Below are positions 33,573-41,687 of a DNA stretch of 64,000 nucleotides, in pieces; within the stretch, counting starts at the first letter, position 1, and every line of letters begins with the position of its first letter. The notes under the pieces were generated by a model that was given only the letters and a program-made list of their open reading frames with translations, was not told the origin of the DNA and made no database searches. Made by a program: the position numbers and the translations under genes. Source of the DNA: Drouetiella sp036703255 (GTDB lineage: Bacteria; Cyanobacteriota; Cyanobacteriia; Elainellales; Elainellaceae); assembly GCA_036703255.1 (NCBI GenBank), contig DATNPL010000195.1:28185-92184 (forward strand), read 5' to 3'.

Positions 33573-33603
33573 CCGGAGCCAAACAAGGTTCCGGTTTTTT
33601 TTT
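33573..33603 (+). terminator. intrinsic terminator 2 in the DAHP synthase leader
   Basis: CCGGAGCC (33573-33580) pairs with GGTTCCGG (33587-33594; one G-T pair) around AAACAA, followed by nine T residues. An alternative upstream pairing, GAACC (33569-33573) with GGTTC (33587-33591), would disrupt it. It ends 64 bases before the DAHP synthase ATG, the classical position of an attenuator. Confidence 0.85.
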
Positions 33604-33667
33604 GAATATTTAGCTTGTTGAAGATCTAGCTAGTTTCCCCCATCCCTTATATCTCAGGAGAACTCCA

Positions 33668-34543
33668 ATGCAGAAAGCTAAACTCGCACTCAAAGCCAAC
33701 GCCGACCACAAAACGATCGTCCAACTCTCGCCTTCTGTTAGCGTCGGCGGCCAAGATTTACTCATTGTCGGCGGCCCTTGCACCGTAGAAAACCTGGCGC
33801 AGATGGAAGAAGTGGCCAGTCGGTTAGCGATCGCCCCTGTTCAAGCGCTACGAGGTGGCGTCTATAAGCCCCGCACCTCTCCCTACGATTTCCAGGGCTT
33901 AGGCATTGAAGGGCTAAAAATATTGCAGAGCGTGCGCGATCGATCGGGAATGCCCGTTATTACTGAAGTGATGGCGATTTCTCAAATTGCTGATATTGCC
34001 GCCTATGCCGATGTGCTGCAAGTGGGCAGCCGCAATATGCAAAACTTCGACCTGCTCAAGGCTTTGGGCGAAACTGACAAGCCAGTGCTGCTGAAGCGTG
34101 GATTAGCCGCAACCGTCGAAGAATTCGTCATGGCTGCTGAATATATCCTCAGCCACGGCAACCCCAACGTTATCCTGTGCGAACGTGGCATTCGCAGCTT
34201 CGATACTTACACCCGCAATGTGTTGGACTTAGGGGCCGTTGTGGCTCTAAAGCAAATCACTCATCTGCCCGTGATTGTTGATCCCAGCCATGCGGCAGGC
34301 AAACGCGAACTGGTTGCCGACCTAGCCAGAGCAGCGATCGCCTGTGGAGCCGATGGCGTAATTGTGGAATGTCATCCTGAGCCTGAGCAATCGGTTTCTG
34401 ATGCCCGTCAAGCGCTTTCTTTAGAGGCAATGGTGGCGCTAGCTGAGAGTTTGGGAGCGATCGCCACAGCGGTCGGCAGAACCATTCCTCAACCCACAAA
34501 TATCCTTAAAGCCGGGACTTTACCCCGGCTTTCGCTTGTGTAG
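33668..34543 (+). CDS. aroF: 3-deoxy-7-phosphoheptulonate (DAHP) synthase, type I-beta/KdsA-like
   Basis: 291 residues. It condenses phosphoenolpyruvate and erythrose 4-phosphate, the entry step of the shikimate pathway to Phe, Tyr, Trp, plastoquinone and tocopherol. Conserved blocks: GGPCTVENLAQM (metal Cys), LRGGVYKPRTSPYDFQGLG, ITEVM, LQVGSRNMQNFDLL, PVLLKRG, LCERGIRSF, VIVDPSHAAGKRE (metal His), GADGVIVECHPEPEQSVSDARQ. The catalytic barrel begins near residue 25, so the N-terminal ferredoxin-like feedback domain of the Thermotoga-type enzyme is absent. Transcriptional control by the tandem leader may compensate; this is inference. The ATG at 33668 has AGGAG 7 bases upstream. The last codons encode a GC hairpin (34507-34531). 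Confidence 0.93.
   Translation: MQKAKLALKANADHKTIVQLSPSVSVGGQDLLIVGGPCTVENLAQMEEVASRLAIAPVQALRGGVYKPRTSPYDFQGLGIEGLKILQSVRDRSGMPVITEVMAISQIADIAAYADVLQVGSRNMQNFDLLKALGETDKPVLLKRGLAATVEEFVMAAEYILSHGNPNVILCERGIRSFDTYTRNVLDLGAVVALKQITHLPVIVDPSHAAGKRELVADLARAAIACGADGVIVECHPEPEQSVSDARQALSLEAMVALAESLGAIATAVGRTIPQPTNILKAGTLPRLSLV
34507..34531 (+). terminator. GC hairpin overlapping the 3' end of the DAHP synthase gene
   Basis: AAAGCCGGG (34507-34515) and CCCGGCTTT (34523-34531) are exact inverted arms around ACTTTAC, within the codons for the last residues. The hairpin thus appears to encode the C-terminal tail as well as to mark the transcript end. The following T content is low (CGCTTGTG), so termination strength is uncertain. 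Confidence 0.5.
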
Positions 34544-34641
34544 CAAAGTTGGCATTGCTGAATCGGCAGATAGTTTTGCGAAAGGGAAGCTTAATTTCTC
34601 TCTCTCAAAATTATCTGCTCACCCGTAGCGCAGTTCTGGAG

Positions 34642-35094
34642 CTACCTGCTCTCATTCTCCTTCGCCTTAAGGGCATAGTCTCGAAAGCGATTCATATCGG
34701 CTTGCAGGGTTGACTCTACGACTCGACCGACGAAGCCGTTGTCCATGATTCGGTTCAAAATGCTGGGAACCGCAAAAGCGACGGTTAATTTGACGATGCT
34801 GCTCTCGCCGCGATCGTAAAACCGAATGGCACCGCGATTGGGCAAACCATCCACCGATTCCCATTGAATAATTTGATGGGTGACAATTTTGCTAATGCGC
34901 GACAGCCAGCTAAACTCGAAGCCCCCGGTCGCCAGTTTCCAGCGGGAGAGATCGGGGTTATCAGGCTGAATCTTGACAGAATCGATCCACTTCATCCAGT
35001 TGGGCATCTGCTCCAGATCAGACCAGAGTCCCCACACCAGAGCGATCGGGGTTTCGACTTCGACTTGAACCGTATACTCTAGCCAGTCACTCAT
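34642..35094 (-). CDS. SRPBCC (START/Bet v1-like) protein next to zeta-carotene desaturase
   Basis: 150 residues, the length of a single Bet v1-like cup. YTVQVEVETPIALVWGLWSDLEQMPNWMKWIDSVKIQPDNPD is the typical cyclase/dehydrase N-terminus, followed by FEFSWLSRISKIVTHQIIQWESVDGLPNRGAIRF and the long C-terminal helix. Such proteins bind hydrophobic ligands; no catalytic residues are recognisable. It lies 73 bases downstream of the carotene desaturase on the same strand, an arrangement that I recall from other cyanobacteria, so it probably assists carotenoid handling or desaturase function. The role is inference. Confidence 0.75.
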   Translation of the reverse strand: MSDWLEYTVQVEVETPIALVWGLWSDLEQMPNWMKWIDSVKIQPDNPDLSRWKLATGGFEFSWLSRISKIVTHQIIQWESVDGLPNRGAIRFYDRGESSIVKLTVAFAVPSILNRIMDNGFVGRVVESTLQADMNRFRDYALKAKENESR

Positions 35095-35167
35095 ACCAAT
35101 TACTCATAAAAGCAGGCTTGCGCGGCAAAGAACAAGAATTGAATCAGCTTATCTAATATTTGAACAT

Positions 35168-36637
35168 CTAGTATTTAAACAAGCCTGAGCCTTTGACCTT
35201 ATATCCTGTCGGCTCCAGGATAGCGGCGGCTGCCTGCTTGCCCGAAATGGTCGCACCTTCCATACTGTCGATATAGTCCTGCTGCGTGTAGCTGCCTGCC
35301 AGGAAAAAGTTGGGTATGGGCGTTTTTTGCGCCGGACGGTAGAGATCCATACCCGGATTTTCTCGATAGAGCGACTGCGCCAGCTTGACGACGCTAAACC
35401 AGGTCATATTCAGCTCGCGTGAAGAGGGAAACAGCTCATGGAGCTGCCTCAGAGCGTGCTGAGCAATCTCTTCATTGCTCATCTTGACGAAGGGATCACC
35501 GGGAGTCAGCACCACCTGCATTAGGGAACCTTGCCCCTCGCGATAGTAGTCTTTGGGGCTGGTCAACGCCAGATCGGCAAAGCAGGAAAAGTCAGCATCG
35601 GCGCTGTAGAGCAGATTGTCCATTCCAGCCGCGTGGTCGAGCTGCTTTCTCTGCTCAGCATCCTGCATCTCTGTGACCCAGCCATCAAATCGCAGCTGCA
35701 CCGTCACGACGGGAACGGCCTCTAGCTTGTAAATATTGTCGAACTCTTTCCATTTGCGCCATTCTTGGGGCAAGAGCCGATGGATGCCAGGGATATCGCA
35801 AGCTGCTAGGTAGATATCAGCGGCGATCGCCTCATCTCCATCGCCATTAGCGACCACTAGCCCTGTCACCTGAGTTTGTCCATCCCGCTCCTCAAACAAA
35901 ATCTGGCGCGTCTGGCGGCGAGTGTGAATCTTGGCTCCGCGTGCCTCCAGGTATTGGAGAATCGGCTTGTGGATATACTCGTCGGGCGATCCGGCCAGCA
36001 TATTTAGCCGCGAGGCTTCGGTCTTGGCCGCAAACATCATAAAGATAGTCAGCATGCAGCGCGCCGAAATCTGCTCAGTGTCAATGAAGCCCAGCGCCAG
36101 GGCGATCGGATCCCACATCCGCTCTAGGCTGTGCTGCGAACCGCCGTGGCTGCGAAACCAGTCGGCAAAACTGATGCGATCGAGGTTGCGGATCATTTTC
36201 ATCGCCGCATCGTAGCTGACCAACCCAGGAACAATGGGGCTAGTGCCGAGGGCGATCGCATTCTGGATCTTGTCTTTGATTGTGAGTTGCCCTGTGGTGA
36301 AAAACGCCTTCAGCCCATGAAAAGGCGCACCCAGCAAGAAACGAAAATCTAGCTTGCCGATCTCGCCGCCGCGATTGACAAAATTATGGACATGCTCTTT
36401 GGGCAGCAGCGCCTCAAAGGTTCCGACATGCCGCAATAGGGCAAACAGGTTGTTGTAATTGTTGAAGAAGACATGCAGACCCATTTCAATATGGTTGCCC
36501 TCTGCATCGATCCAGCTTCCTGCCTTACCGCCAACAAACGATCGCGCCTCAAATATTTCTACTTCATGCCCAGCATCTACCAGCTCAACGGCAGCCGCTA
36601 ATCCAGCTAATCCAGCTCCAACGATCGCAACTCGCAT
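35168..36637 (-). CDS. crtQ: zeta-carotene desaturase
   Basis: 489 residues from the ATG at 36637 (a GTG two codons earlier is less likely). Starts with the FAD dinucleotide motif VAIVGAGLAGLAAAVELVDAGHEVEIFEA, then FVGGKAGSW and the plant-type HIEMGLHVFFNNYNNLFALL. It closes with FFLAGSYTQQDYIDSMEGATISGKQAA, the FAD-binding and substrate C-terminal motif of the Pds/Zds family. It converts 9,9'-di-cis-zeta-carotene to pro-lycopene in the membrane, using plastoquinone. The family includes phytoene desaturase; this sequence looks like the Zds branch (GLHVFFNNYNNLF), but an alignment would confirm it. Confidence 0.9.
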   Translation of the reverse strand: MRVAIVGAGLAGLAAAVELVDAGHEVEIFEARSFVGGKAGSWIDAEGNHIEMGLHVFFNNYNNLFALLRHVGTFEALLPKEHVHNFVNRGGEIGKLDFRFLLGAPFHGLKAFFTTGQLTIKDKIQNAIALGTSPIVPGLVSYDAAMKMIRNLDRISFADWFRSHGGSQHSLERMWDPIALALGFIDTEQISARCMLTIFMMFAAKTEASRLNMLAGSPDEYIHKPILQYLEARGAKIHTRRQTRQILFEERDGQTQVTGLVVANGDGDEAIAADIYLAACDIPGIHRLLPQEWRKWKEFDNIYKLEAVPVVTVQLRFDGWVTEMQDAEQRKQLDHAAGMDNLLYSADADFSCFADLALTSPKDYYREGQGSLMQVVLTPGDPFVKMSNEEIAQHALRQLHELFPSSRELNMTWFSVVKLAQSLYRENPGMDLYRPAQKTPIPNFFLAGSYTQQDYIDSMEGATISGKQAAAAILEPTGYKVKGSGLFKY

Positions 36638-36822
36638 TCCCACCCATTCCCGAAGAGTCTCTTTACGTATCTTAAAAGAATGCGACTCACTTCAACCAAC
36701 TTTAGCCATCTGACTCACATCCCAATTTTTCGCAGGCAACCTATCATAAGCAGGATTGAAACCTGATTTGAAAGGCGATCGGCAATAAGTAAAGGGTAAA
36801 CAAAAGGTAAAAAGGTAAAGTT

Positions 36823-37737
36823 GTGAGCATGGGCGTGCTAAGACTTTTAACAAAATCGGATTATCTGCTGCGAGAAACGCTGCTGGGCTTGCGGCGAGGC
36901 GGCTGGATGAACTGGGCAGCCGTGAGCACTGTCACCGTACTGCTGTTTCTGTTTGGCATCAGCTTGCAAGCCTCTTGGCAGATGGAAGGCTTGCTGCATC
37001 AGTTTGGTAGCCAGCTCGAAATATCCGTATATCTGGATACGGGTATCCAGGCCAAAGATTTGCAGCCGATTATGGCAGCCATGCCCGGTGTCACAGGGGT
37101 GACAGCCATCTCGAAAGAAGAATCTTGGGCAAAGCTGATGCGCGAGATGGGACTGTCGGACATTGAAGGAGCGACAGAACAGTTGGATGGCAATCCACTT
37201 GTAGATGAGCTGCGAGTCAAAGCTGCCGATTCAGACACTGTGCCCGTTTTGGCTGCAAAACTCAACCAGATTCAGGGCGTTGACCATGTGCAGTATGTCG
37301 ATGAAGCCGTGAAGCGTCTAGCTCAGCTCAGCCGAGGGCTAAACTGGGTCAGCGTGGGCATGACGACCGTGCTAAGTTTGACGGCGATCGCCGTTGTCAC
37401 CACCACCATTCGGCTGATTGTTATGGCGCGGCGGCGCGAAATTGAGGTGATGCAGCTCGTGGGAGCCACCACCACCTGGATTTATCTGCCGTTTATTTTG
37501 CAGGGTCTAGCCTTGGGCATCGTAGGGGCGATCGTGGCTTGGGGATTGATTACAGGGCTGCAAAAATTTATTCAAGACCTGCTGGCTCAGCAACCTGAGT
37601 TCATTCAGTTTCTCACAAACGGCATGCAGCTTTCGGCTAGCGAGAGTCTGCTACTGCCTTTGGCGTTGCTGGGTCTGGGGCTTTTGGTGGGGCTAATAGG
37701 CAGTCTGTTTGCCGTGCGCCGATTTACAACTCGGTGA
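36823..37737 (+). CDS. ftsX: FtsX-like cell division permease
   Basis: 304 residues (GTG at 36823, or ATG at 36829). One N-terminal membrane span (WAAVSTVTVLLFLFGISLQ), then an extracytoplasmic ECD of about 110 residues (YLDTGIQAKDLQPIMAAMPGVTGVTAISKEE, then GNPLVDELRVKAAD), then three more spans. RLIVMARRREIEVMQLVGATTTWIYLPFILQG is the FtsX/MacB signature at the loop to the second span. FtsX with FtsE controls peptidoglycan hydrolase action at the septum. FtsE is not in this window. The hairpin at 37764-37792 follows its stop. It may be transcribed alone. Confidence 0.9.
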   Translation: MSMGVLRLLTKSDYLLRETLLGLRRGGWMNWAAVSTVTVLLFLFGISLQASWQMEGLLHQFGSQLEISVYLDTGIQAKDLQPIMAAMPGVTGVTAISKEESWAKLMREMGLSDIEGATEQLDGNPLVDELRVKAADSDTVPVLAAKLNQIQGVDHVQYVDEAVKRLAQLSRGLNWVSVGMTTVLSLTAIAVVTTTIRLIVMARRREIEVMQLVGATTTWIYLPFILQGLALGIVGAIVAWGLITGLQKFIQDLLAQQPEFIQFLTNGMQLSASESLLLPLALLGLGLLVGLIGSLFAVRRFTTR

Positions 37738-37763
37738 GACAAAGCTTTGCGGCAATTTTCTTT

Positions 37764-37792
37764 GTTGTAGAGGCGCTCCGCGCCTCTACAAC
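37764..37792. repeat. palindromic repeat between ftsX and aat
   Basis: Thirteen-base exact inverted arms, GTTGTAGAGGCGC (37764-37776) and GCGCCTCTACAAC (37780-37792), with a 3-base loop. The motif AAAGTGGCTACGGTTA follows at 37806, and a near-identical AAAGTGGCTACGGCTA follows another hairpin at 45530. The pair marks a small dispersed repeat family, which here also separates convergent genes. Confidence 0.75.
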
Positions 37793-37839
37793 ATAAATCC
37801 TTAGTAAAGTGGCTACGGTTACATAGATCTGAGCAGCTG

Positions 37840-38430
37840 TTACGGGCAGAAAATGCAGTTGCGGGAAAGTGCCTGTTTCAAGAGCTTGTCATACTCCCGT
37901 TTGCCGACGACGTAAGCTCCAAACCGAGCCAAGTGAGGGTTCATCATTTGGGCATCAAATAGGTGGAAGTGACGCGATCGTAAATGATCTACCAACTTCA
38001 CCATAGCGGCCTTAGAGCCTTCGGGAATGTTAAAAAACATCGATTCGCCAATAAACGCTCCACCGATGGCGATCCCCAAAATGCCTCCGGCTAACGCATC
38101 ACCCTGCCAGGTTTCAAAGCTATGGGCATATCCTGCCTGGTGCAACTGCCAATAGAGTTCTTTCAGATCTGCCGAGATCCAAGTGACATCGCGATCGGCA
38201 CAGCCTTCTACCACTGCACCAAAATCTCGATTAATAGCGACCGTGAAGCGATTCTGATTGAGGACGCGCCGCAGCGAGGTCGGGTAGCGAAAGCGATCGT
38301 CGAGGGGAATCAAGGTTCGCTCTCGGCTAGAGTACCAGCCTAGATTGCCGCCATCGTCATCGGCCATCAAAAACAAGCCTTGAGCGTAGCCATTGAGGAT
38401 GGTAGGAATGTCGTACTGAGTCTGAGTCAC
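37840..38430 (-). CDS. aat: leucyl/phenylalanyl-tRNA-protein transferase
   Basis: 196 residues from a GTG at 38430. Contains the family blocks YAQGLFLMADDDGGNLGWYSSRERTLIPL (a form of the GxFPW region), LRRVLNQNRFTVAINRDF, WISADLKELYWQLHQAGYAHSFETW, LAGGILGIAIGGAFIGESMF and HLARFGAYVVGKREY. It transfers Leu or Phe from tRNA to proteins with N-terminal Lys or Arg, marking them for ClpS/ClpAP degradation. It uses one of the aromatic amino acids that the nearby DAHP synthase pathway supplies, which is probably coincidental. The protein is slightly short at the N-terminus compared with about 230 residues in E. coli. Confidence 0.9.
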   Translation of the reverse strand: MTQTQYDIPTILNGYAQGLFLMADDDGGNLGWYSSRERTLIPLDDRFRYPTSLRRVLNQNRFTVAINRDFGAVVEGCADRDVTWISADLKELYWQLHQAGYAHSFETWQGDALAGGILGIAIGGAFIGESMFFNIPEGSKAAMVKLVDHLRSRHFHLFDAQMMNPHLARFGAYVVGKREYDKLLKQALSRNCIFCP

Positions 38431-38716
38431 GGAGCCGCTGAATCCTCATATCAAGGGTTTGAAATGTTTTAAAACCTAAACTTCATAAATTTCGAGGGCA
38501 TGGCTGAATCCGGCTATAAATTATTTTGAGAGGCGGATTCAGCAACGTCCGAGTACCAGCTTTAGAAGTCGTTAGGTTGGGCGGCTTGATGTCGGGCAAT
38601 CTAACGATATTCTATAAAGAAATAGGGAAAGAAATAGGGCTGGCGGTGTTTAGCAAGCTCGCGGATGCACCTACAGGCGATCGACCCAAAATCCTCTGCG
38701 TTTGGAGAAAGGTTTC

Positions 38717-39049
38717 ATGGCTGAACCCATCCAGTCAATTACGCTGCCCCCTGCCCGTGATGCTCAGCAAGAGGGCGAGTGGCTCAGAGCTGCTCTACAG
38801 CGCTGGCTTGACGAAGAATTTCCCCCAGAGGCCGTCAATCAGACCATCGCCGTTCGGGCTTCGCAGGTCTTTGTACGGCAGCGGATGGAAGGCGAAAACG
38901 ATTTGTCTTCTCTGGTATTGGCACTCATTGTCGAAATGCAGAGCTTCGATTTTTCCAAAAGTTTTTACAGCGAGTTTGCCGTTGCCAATGCCGTTAGCGA
39001 TTTATTGCTAGATAGTTTGGGAATCGATCGCTGTTGTGGGCAGGCATAA
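38717..39049 (+). CDS. conserved cyanobacterial protein of unknown function
   Basis: 110 residues from the ATG at 38717 (a TTG at 38702 extends it by five codons). Two helical segments are visible: QEGEWLRAALQRWLDEEFPPEAVNQTIAVRASQVFVRQRMEG and LSSLVLALIVEMQSFDFSKSFYSEFAVANAVSDLLLDSLG. The LDEEFxPE..N pattern and a trailing Cys-Cys suggest a compact helical protein without membrane spans. It is 209 bases upstream of the SphR-like regulator on the same strand. I recall similar short proteins in other cyanobacteria but no function. Confidence 0.6.
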   Translation: MAEPIQSITLPPARDAQQEGEWLRAALQRWLDEEFPPEAVNQTIAVRASQVFVRQRMEGENDLSSLVLALIVEMQSFDFSKSFYSEFAVANAVSDLLLDSLGIDRCCGQA

Positions 39050-39146
39050 CAGGCATAAACAGGCAAAATTCAGTCACATATTATTTTCGCGCTCAGATAA
39101 ATTTAAGACGCAACGTTATTTTGTATCGCGTTTTACAAAATTTCTT

Positions 39147-39172
39147 ATTTCTGTATCAATTCGGACAGAAAT
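39147..39172. promoter_or_regulatory. inverted repeat upstream of the SphR-like gene
   Basis: ATTTCTGT (39147-39154) and ACAGAAAT (39165-39172) are exact inverted half-sites with centres 18 bases apart, about 90 bases before the regulator ATG. The spacing of nearly two helical turns would suit a dimeric repressor or activator. The sequence is not the Pho box consensus (tandem CTTAACC-type repeats), which I did not find. Confidence 0.35.
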
Positions 39173-39258
39173 TATTAGGATTTCTTATTTTTTTCACGAA
39201 GTCAGCCAATTTTATTCTGATAAGATGGCGGTGAAGCGCTGCGACATAGTTGATCTAT

Positions 39259-40023
39259 ATGGCACTAACACTCACACCAGACGCGATAAAACTTCAGAGA
39301 GAGGTGAAGCTCGGGCGCGTTCTAGTGGTTGAGGACGAAGAACTGATTCGAGAAACGATCGCTCTGGCGCTGGTTGAAGAAGGCTATGAAGTGGTGGCGG
39401 CTGAAGACGGACGTAAGGGTCTGAGCTTGGTTTGCAAGTCTGCTGACTCTGCCTATGCCACCGATAAGCTGCCCTTTGATCTGATTATTCTCGATTTGAT
39501 GCTGCCCTACGTCAACGGCTTAGATTTATGCCGTCTTGTGCGGCATGAGGGCAACAGCGTCCCTATTTTGATGCTGAGCGCCAAAGGCAGTGAAACCGAT
39601 CGTGTGGTAGGTCTGGAGGTCGGAGCGGATGACTACCTGACCAAACCCTTTGGTATGCGAGAATTGGTAGCCCGGTGTCGTGCCCTTATGCGCCGCCATC
39701 GCCACACGCAGCTTCAGACTCAAGAATCAAGCCTGCGCTTCCAAGACATTATGCTGTACCCGCAAGAATGCCGAGTCACAGTACGCAACGAAGAGATTAA
39801 CCTCTCACCCAAAGAGTTCCGAATTTTAGAGCTTTTCATGTCTCACCCTCGCCGGGTTTGGTCACGAGAGCAGCTCATTGAGCGCATTTGGGGGCCTGAC
39901 TTTATGGGAGACAGCAAAACAGTAGATGTCCATATCCGCTGGCTCCGCGAAAAATTAGAGAGCGATCCCAGCCGTCCCGAATATTTGCTCACGGTTCGAG
40001 GGTTTGGCTACCGCTTTGGCTAA
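39259..40023 (+). CDS. sphR: OmpR/PhoB-family response regulator (SphR-like)
   Basis: 254 residues from the ATG at 39259 (a TTG at 39250 is possible). The receiver domain (about 15-135) has the acidic pair in VLVVEDEELI, the phospho-acceptor Asp in LIILDLMLP and the conserved Lys in DDYLTKPF. The DNA-binding winged helix (about 155-252) ends DSKTVDVHIRWLREKLESDPSRPEYLLTVRGFGYRFG, diagnostic of the OmpR/PhoB class. The kinase 178 bases downstream has the SphS layout, so the pair likely senses phosphate and activates phosphatase and Pst genes. The SphR name rests on this pairing. Confidence 0.85.
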   Translation: MALTLTPDAIKLQREVKLGRVLVVEDEELIRETIALALVEEGYEVVAAEDGRKGLSLVCKSADSAYATDKLPFDLIILDLMLPYVNGLDLCRLVRHEGNSVPILMLSAKGSETDRVVGLEVGADDYLTKPFGMRELVARCRALMRRHRHTQLQTQESSLRFQDIMLYPQECRVTVRNEEINLSPKEFRILELFMSHPRRVWSREQLIERIWGPDFMGDSKTVDVHIRWLREKLESDPSRPEYLLTVRGFGYRFG

Positions 40024-40042
40024 GGCTCCGCTGCAAATTTGG

Positions 40043-40070
40043 TAAACCGCAAACCGTTTTTTGCGGTTTA
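40043..40070. promoter_or_regulatory. hairpin between the regulator and kinase genes
   Basis: TAAACCGCAAA (40043-40053) and TTTGCGGTTTA (40060-40070) are exact inverted arms with a 6-base loop (CCGTTT). No U-tract follows. It could stabilise the upstream message or lower expression of the downstream kinase relative to the regulator, as in many two-component operons. Confidence 0.5.
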
Positions 40071-40201
40071 GCAGATGCCGCAAAAACCCAAAAGGTCATG
40101 CGTTGGGCAATACTGACCATTCAGATTGACTTGCTGTAGAGTAAGGGATAGCTGACTGTATGAAGCCATACTGCTAGCTATTCCCCTGTTCTGTTTTAGC
40201 T

Positions 40202-41590
40202 GTGGCAATTCTTGAATTCCTCTTAGGGTTAGGTATTGGACTATTGCTGCTTTGGTGGCAGCGATCGCGCTCTGATGCCCGGTTAGAGAACCTTGCTCGT
40301 AAGCTAAGACCCGATGTTATCGACTCGCCCTTCTCCTCTACCTCACAGCTAGCATTAGCGATCGGCCATCAGCAAAAAGCCCAGCAGCAGCTTGAGCAAC
40401 AGATTGAAACCTATCGTCAAGTGATTCAGCTGGCTCCTGCCGCCTACCTGCAAGTCGATGATGAAAATCGATTTATTTGGTGTAATCAGCAGGCGCAAGT
40501 CATGCTGGGCATCACGCCAGAAATTTATCCCGCCAAGCCCAGGCTTTTGCTAGAGCTAGTTCGCTCCTACGAACTAGATGAGTTAATCGAGCAGACCCGT
40601 AACACGGGCAAGCTCTGCCAAAGCGAATGGATTTTTTATCCGGCAAGTGCCGATCCCTTAAATCTTTGTGTGCAAGAATCATGCGCTTTGCGCGGTCACG
40701 GCATCCCGCTTCGAGAAAATCAGATTGGCATTTTTCTAGAAAATCGCCAGGAAGCCATGAATATCATGGAGCAGCACGATCGCTGGGCTTCCGACTTGGC
40801 GCATGAATTGAAAACGCCTTTAACCTCCATTCGGCTAGTAGCTGAAACGCTGCAATCTCGGCTGGAGGCACCCCTCAAGGGCTGGGTCGATCGCTTAATT
40901 AACGAAACCGTGCGCCTCAGCAACTTAGTCGAAGACCTGCTCGACCTGAGCCGAATTGAGCGCGGATCGCCCTCACCTCTCCAACTCAAACCCACTGACC
41001 TAATCGGATTAATTTACTCTGTCTGGAATAGCCTAGAGCCACTCGCCCGCGAAAAACAGGTGAGCCTAGAGTACTTGGGTCCCGAGCAGCTCATAATGGC
41101 GCTTGATCAACCCCGGTTTCACCGTTTATTGGTTAACCTGCTAGATAACAGCATTAAGTACAGCCCTCCCCAGCACCCCATTCGTGTAGCCGTTAGCTTG
41201 CAGCCTTCGCACTCTGAAATTGATGAAGCGCAAGATTACAGCCATCTCATCACCCCAGAAACTCCGACCAGCCTGTATCTGGACGTGATTGATTATGGCT
41301 CAGGGTTTCCAGAGAAGGCGCTACCCCATGTATTTGAACGATTTTATCGGGCAGATCCTTCCCGATCAAGGCTGTCTGTTCCATCGGTGGGCGTTATTGC
41401 CAAAACGGTTCTAAGCAATTGGAGCCAATCCTCCAACGGGGCTGAGGGACAAAGCCAAGGAGGCAGCGGGCTAGGGTTGGCGATCGCGCGTCAAATTGTG
41501 GAAGCACATCAAGGCTCGATCCAAGCGAGCAACCATCCTGAAACAGGGGGCGCATGGTTGCAGGTGCAGCTTCCTTACAATGTTTCCTAA
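40202..41590 (+). CDS. sphS: PAS-domain sensor histidine kinase (SphS-like)
   Basis: 462 residues from a GTG at 40202. One N-terminal hydrophobic segment (ILEFLLGLGIGLLLLWWQRS), as in SphS, which is tethered by a single hydrophobic region rather than a large sensor loop. A PAS domain follows (about 70-190; PAAYLQVDDENRFIWCNQQAQ). HisKA has the phospho-His in SDLAHELKTPLTSI. The catalytic domain has the N-box LLVNLLDNSIKYSPP, DYGSGFPEKALPHVFERFYR and GGSGLGLAIARQIVEAHQG. All catalytic residues are intact. In cyanobacteria SphS senses low phosphate through SphU/Pst and phosphorylates SphR. The name is by architecture and neighbour. Confidence 0.85.
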   Translation: MAILEFLLGLGIGLLLLWWQRSRSDARLENLARKLRPDVIDSPFSSTSQLALAIGHQQKAQQQLEQQIETYRQVIQLAPAAYLQVDDENRFIWCNQQAQVMLGITPEIYPAKPRLLLELVRSYELDELIEQTRNTGKLCQSEWIFYPASADPLNLCVQESCALRGHGIPLRENQIGIFLENRQEAMNIMEQHDRWASDLAHELKTPLTSIRLVAETLQSRLEAPLKGWVDRLINETVRLSNLVEDLLDLSRIERGSPSPLQLKPTDLIGLIYSVWNSLEPLAREKQVSLEYLGPEQLIMALDQPRFHRLLVNLLDNSIKYSPPQHPIRVAVSLQPSHSEIDEAQDYSHLITPETPTSLYLDVIDYGSGFPEKALPHVFERFYRADPSRSRLSVPSVGVIAKTVLSNWSQSSNGAEGQSQGGSGLGLAIARQIVEAHQGSIQASNHPETGGAWLQVQLPYNVS

Positions 41591-41687
41591 AGCCTTTTTC
41601 TATTCAAGCCTTTTCCAGTATTTGCCTCATCCTCTGCCCAGATCCACTCTGCCCAGACCCACTTCACCGACCCCAGCCTTGCACACC

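Noticed and set aside
38526..39011. 161-codon plus-strand frame
   Set aside because: It overlaps in another frame the more plausible conserved protein at 38717-39049 and has no domain.
39060..39258. Pho box before the SphR-like gene
   Set aside because: No triple CTTAACC-type repeat was found; only the inverted repeat at 39147-39172 was recorded.
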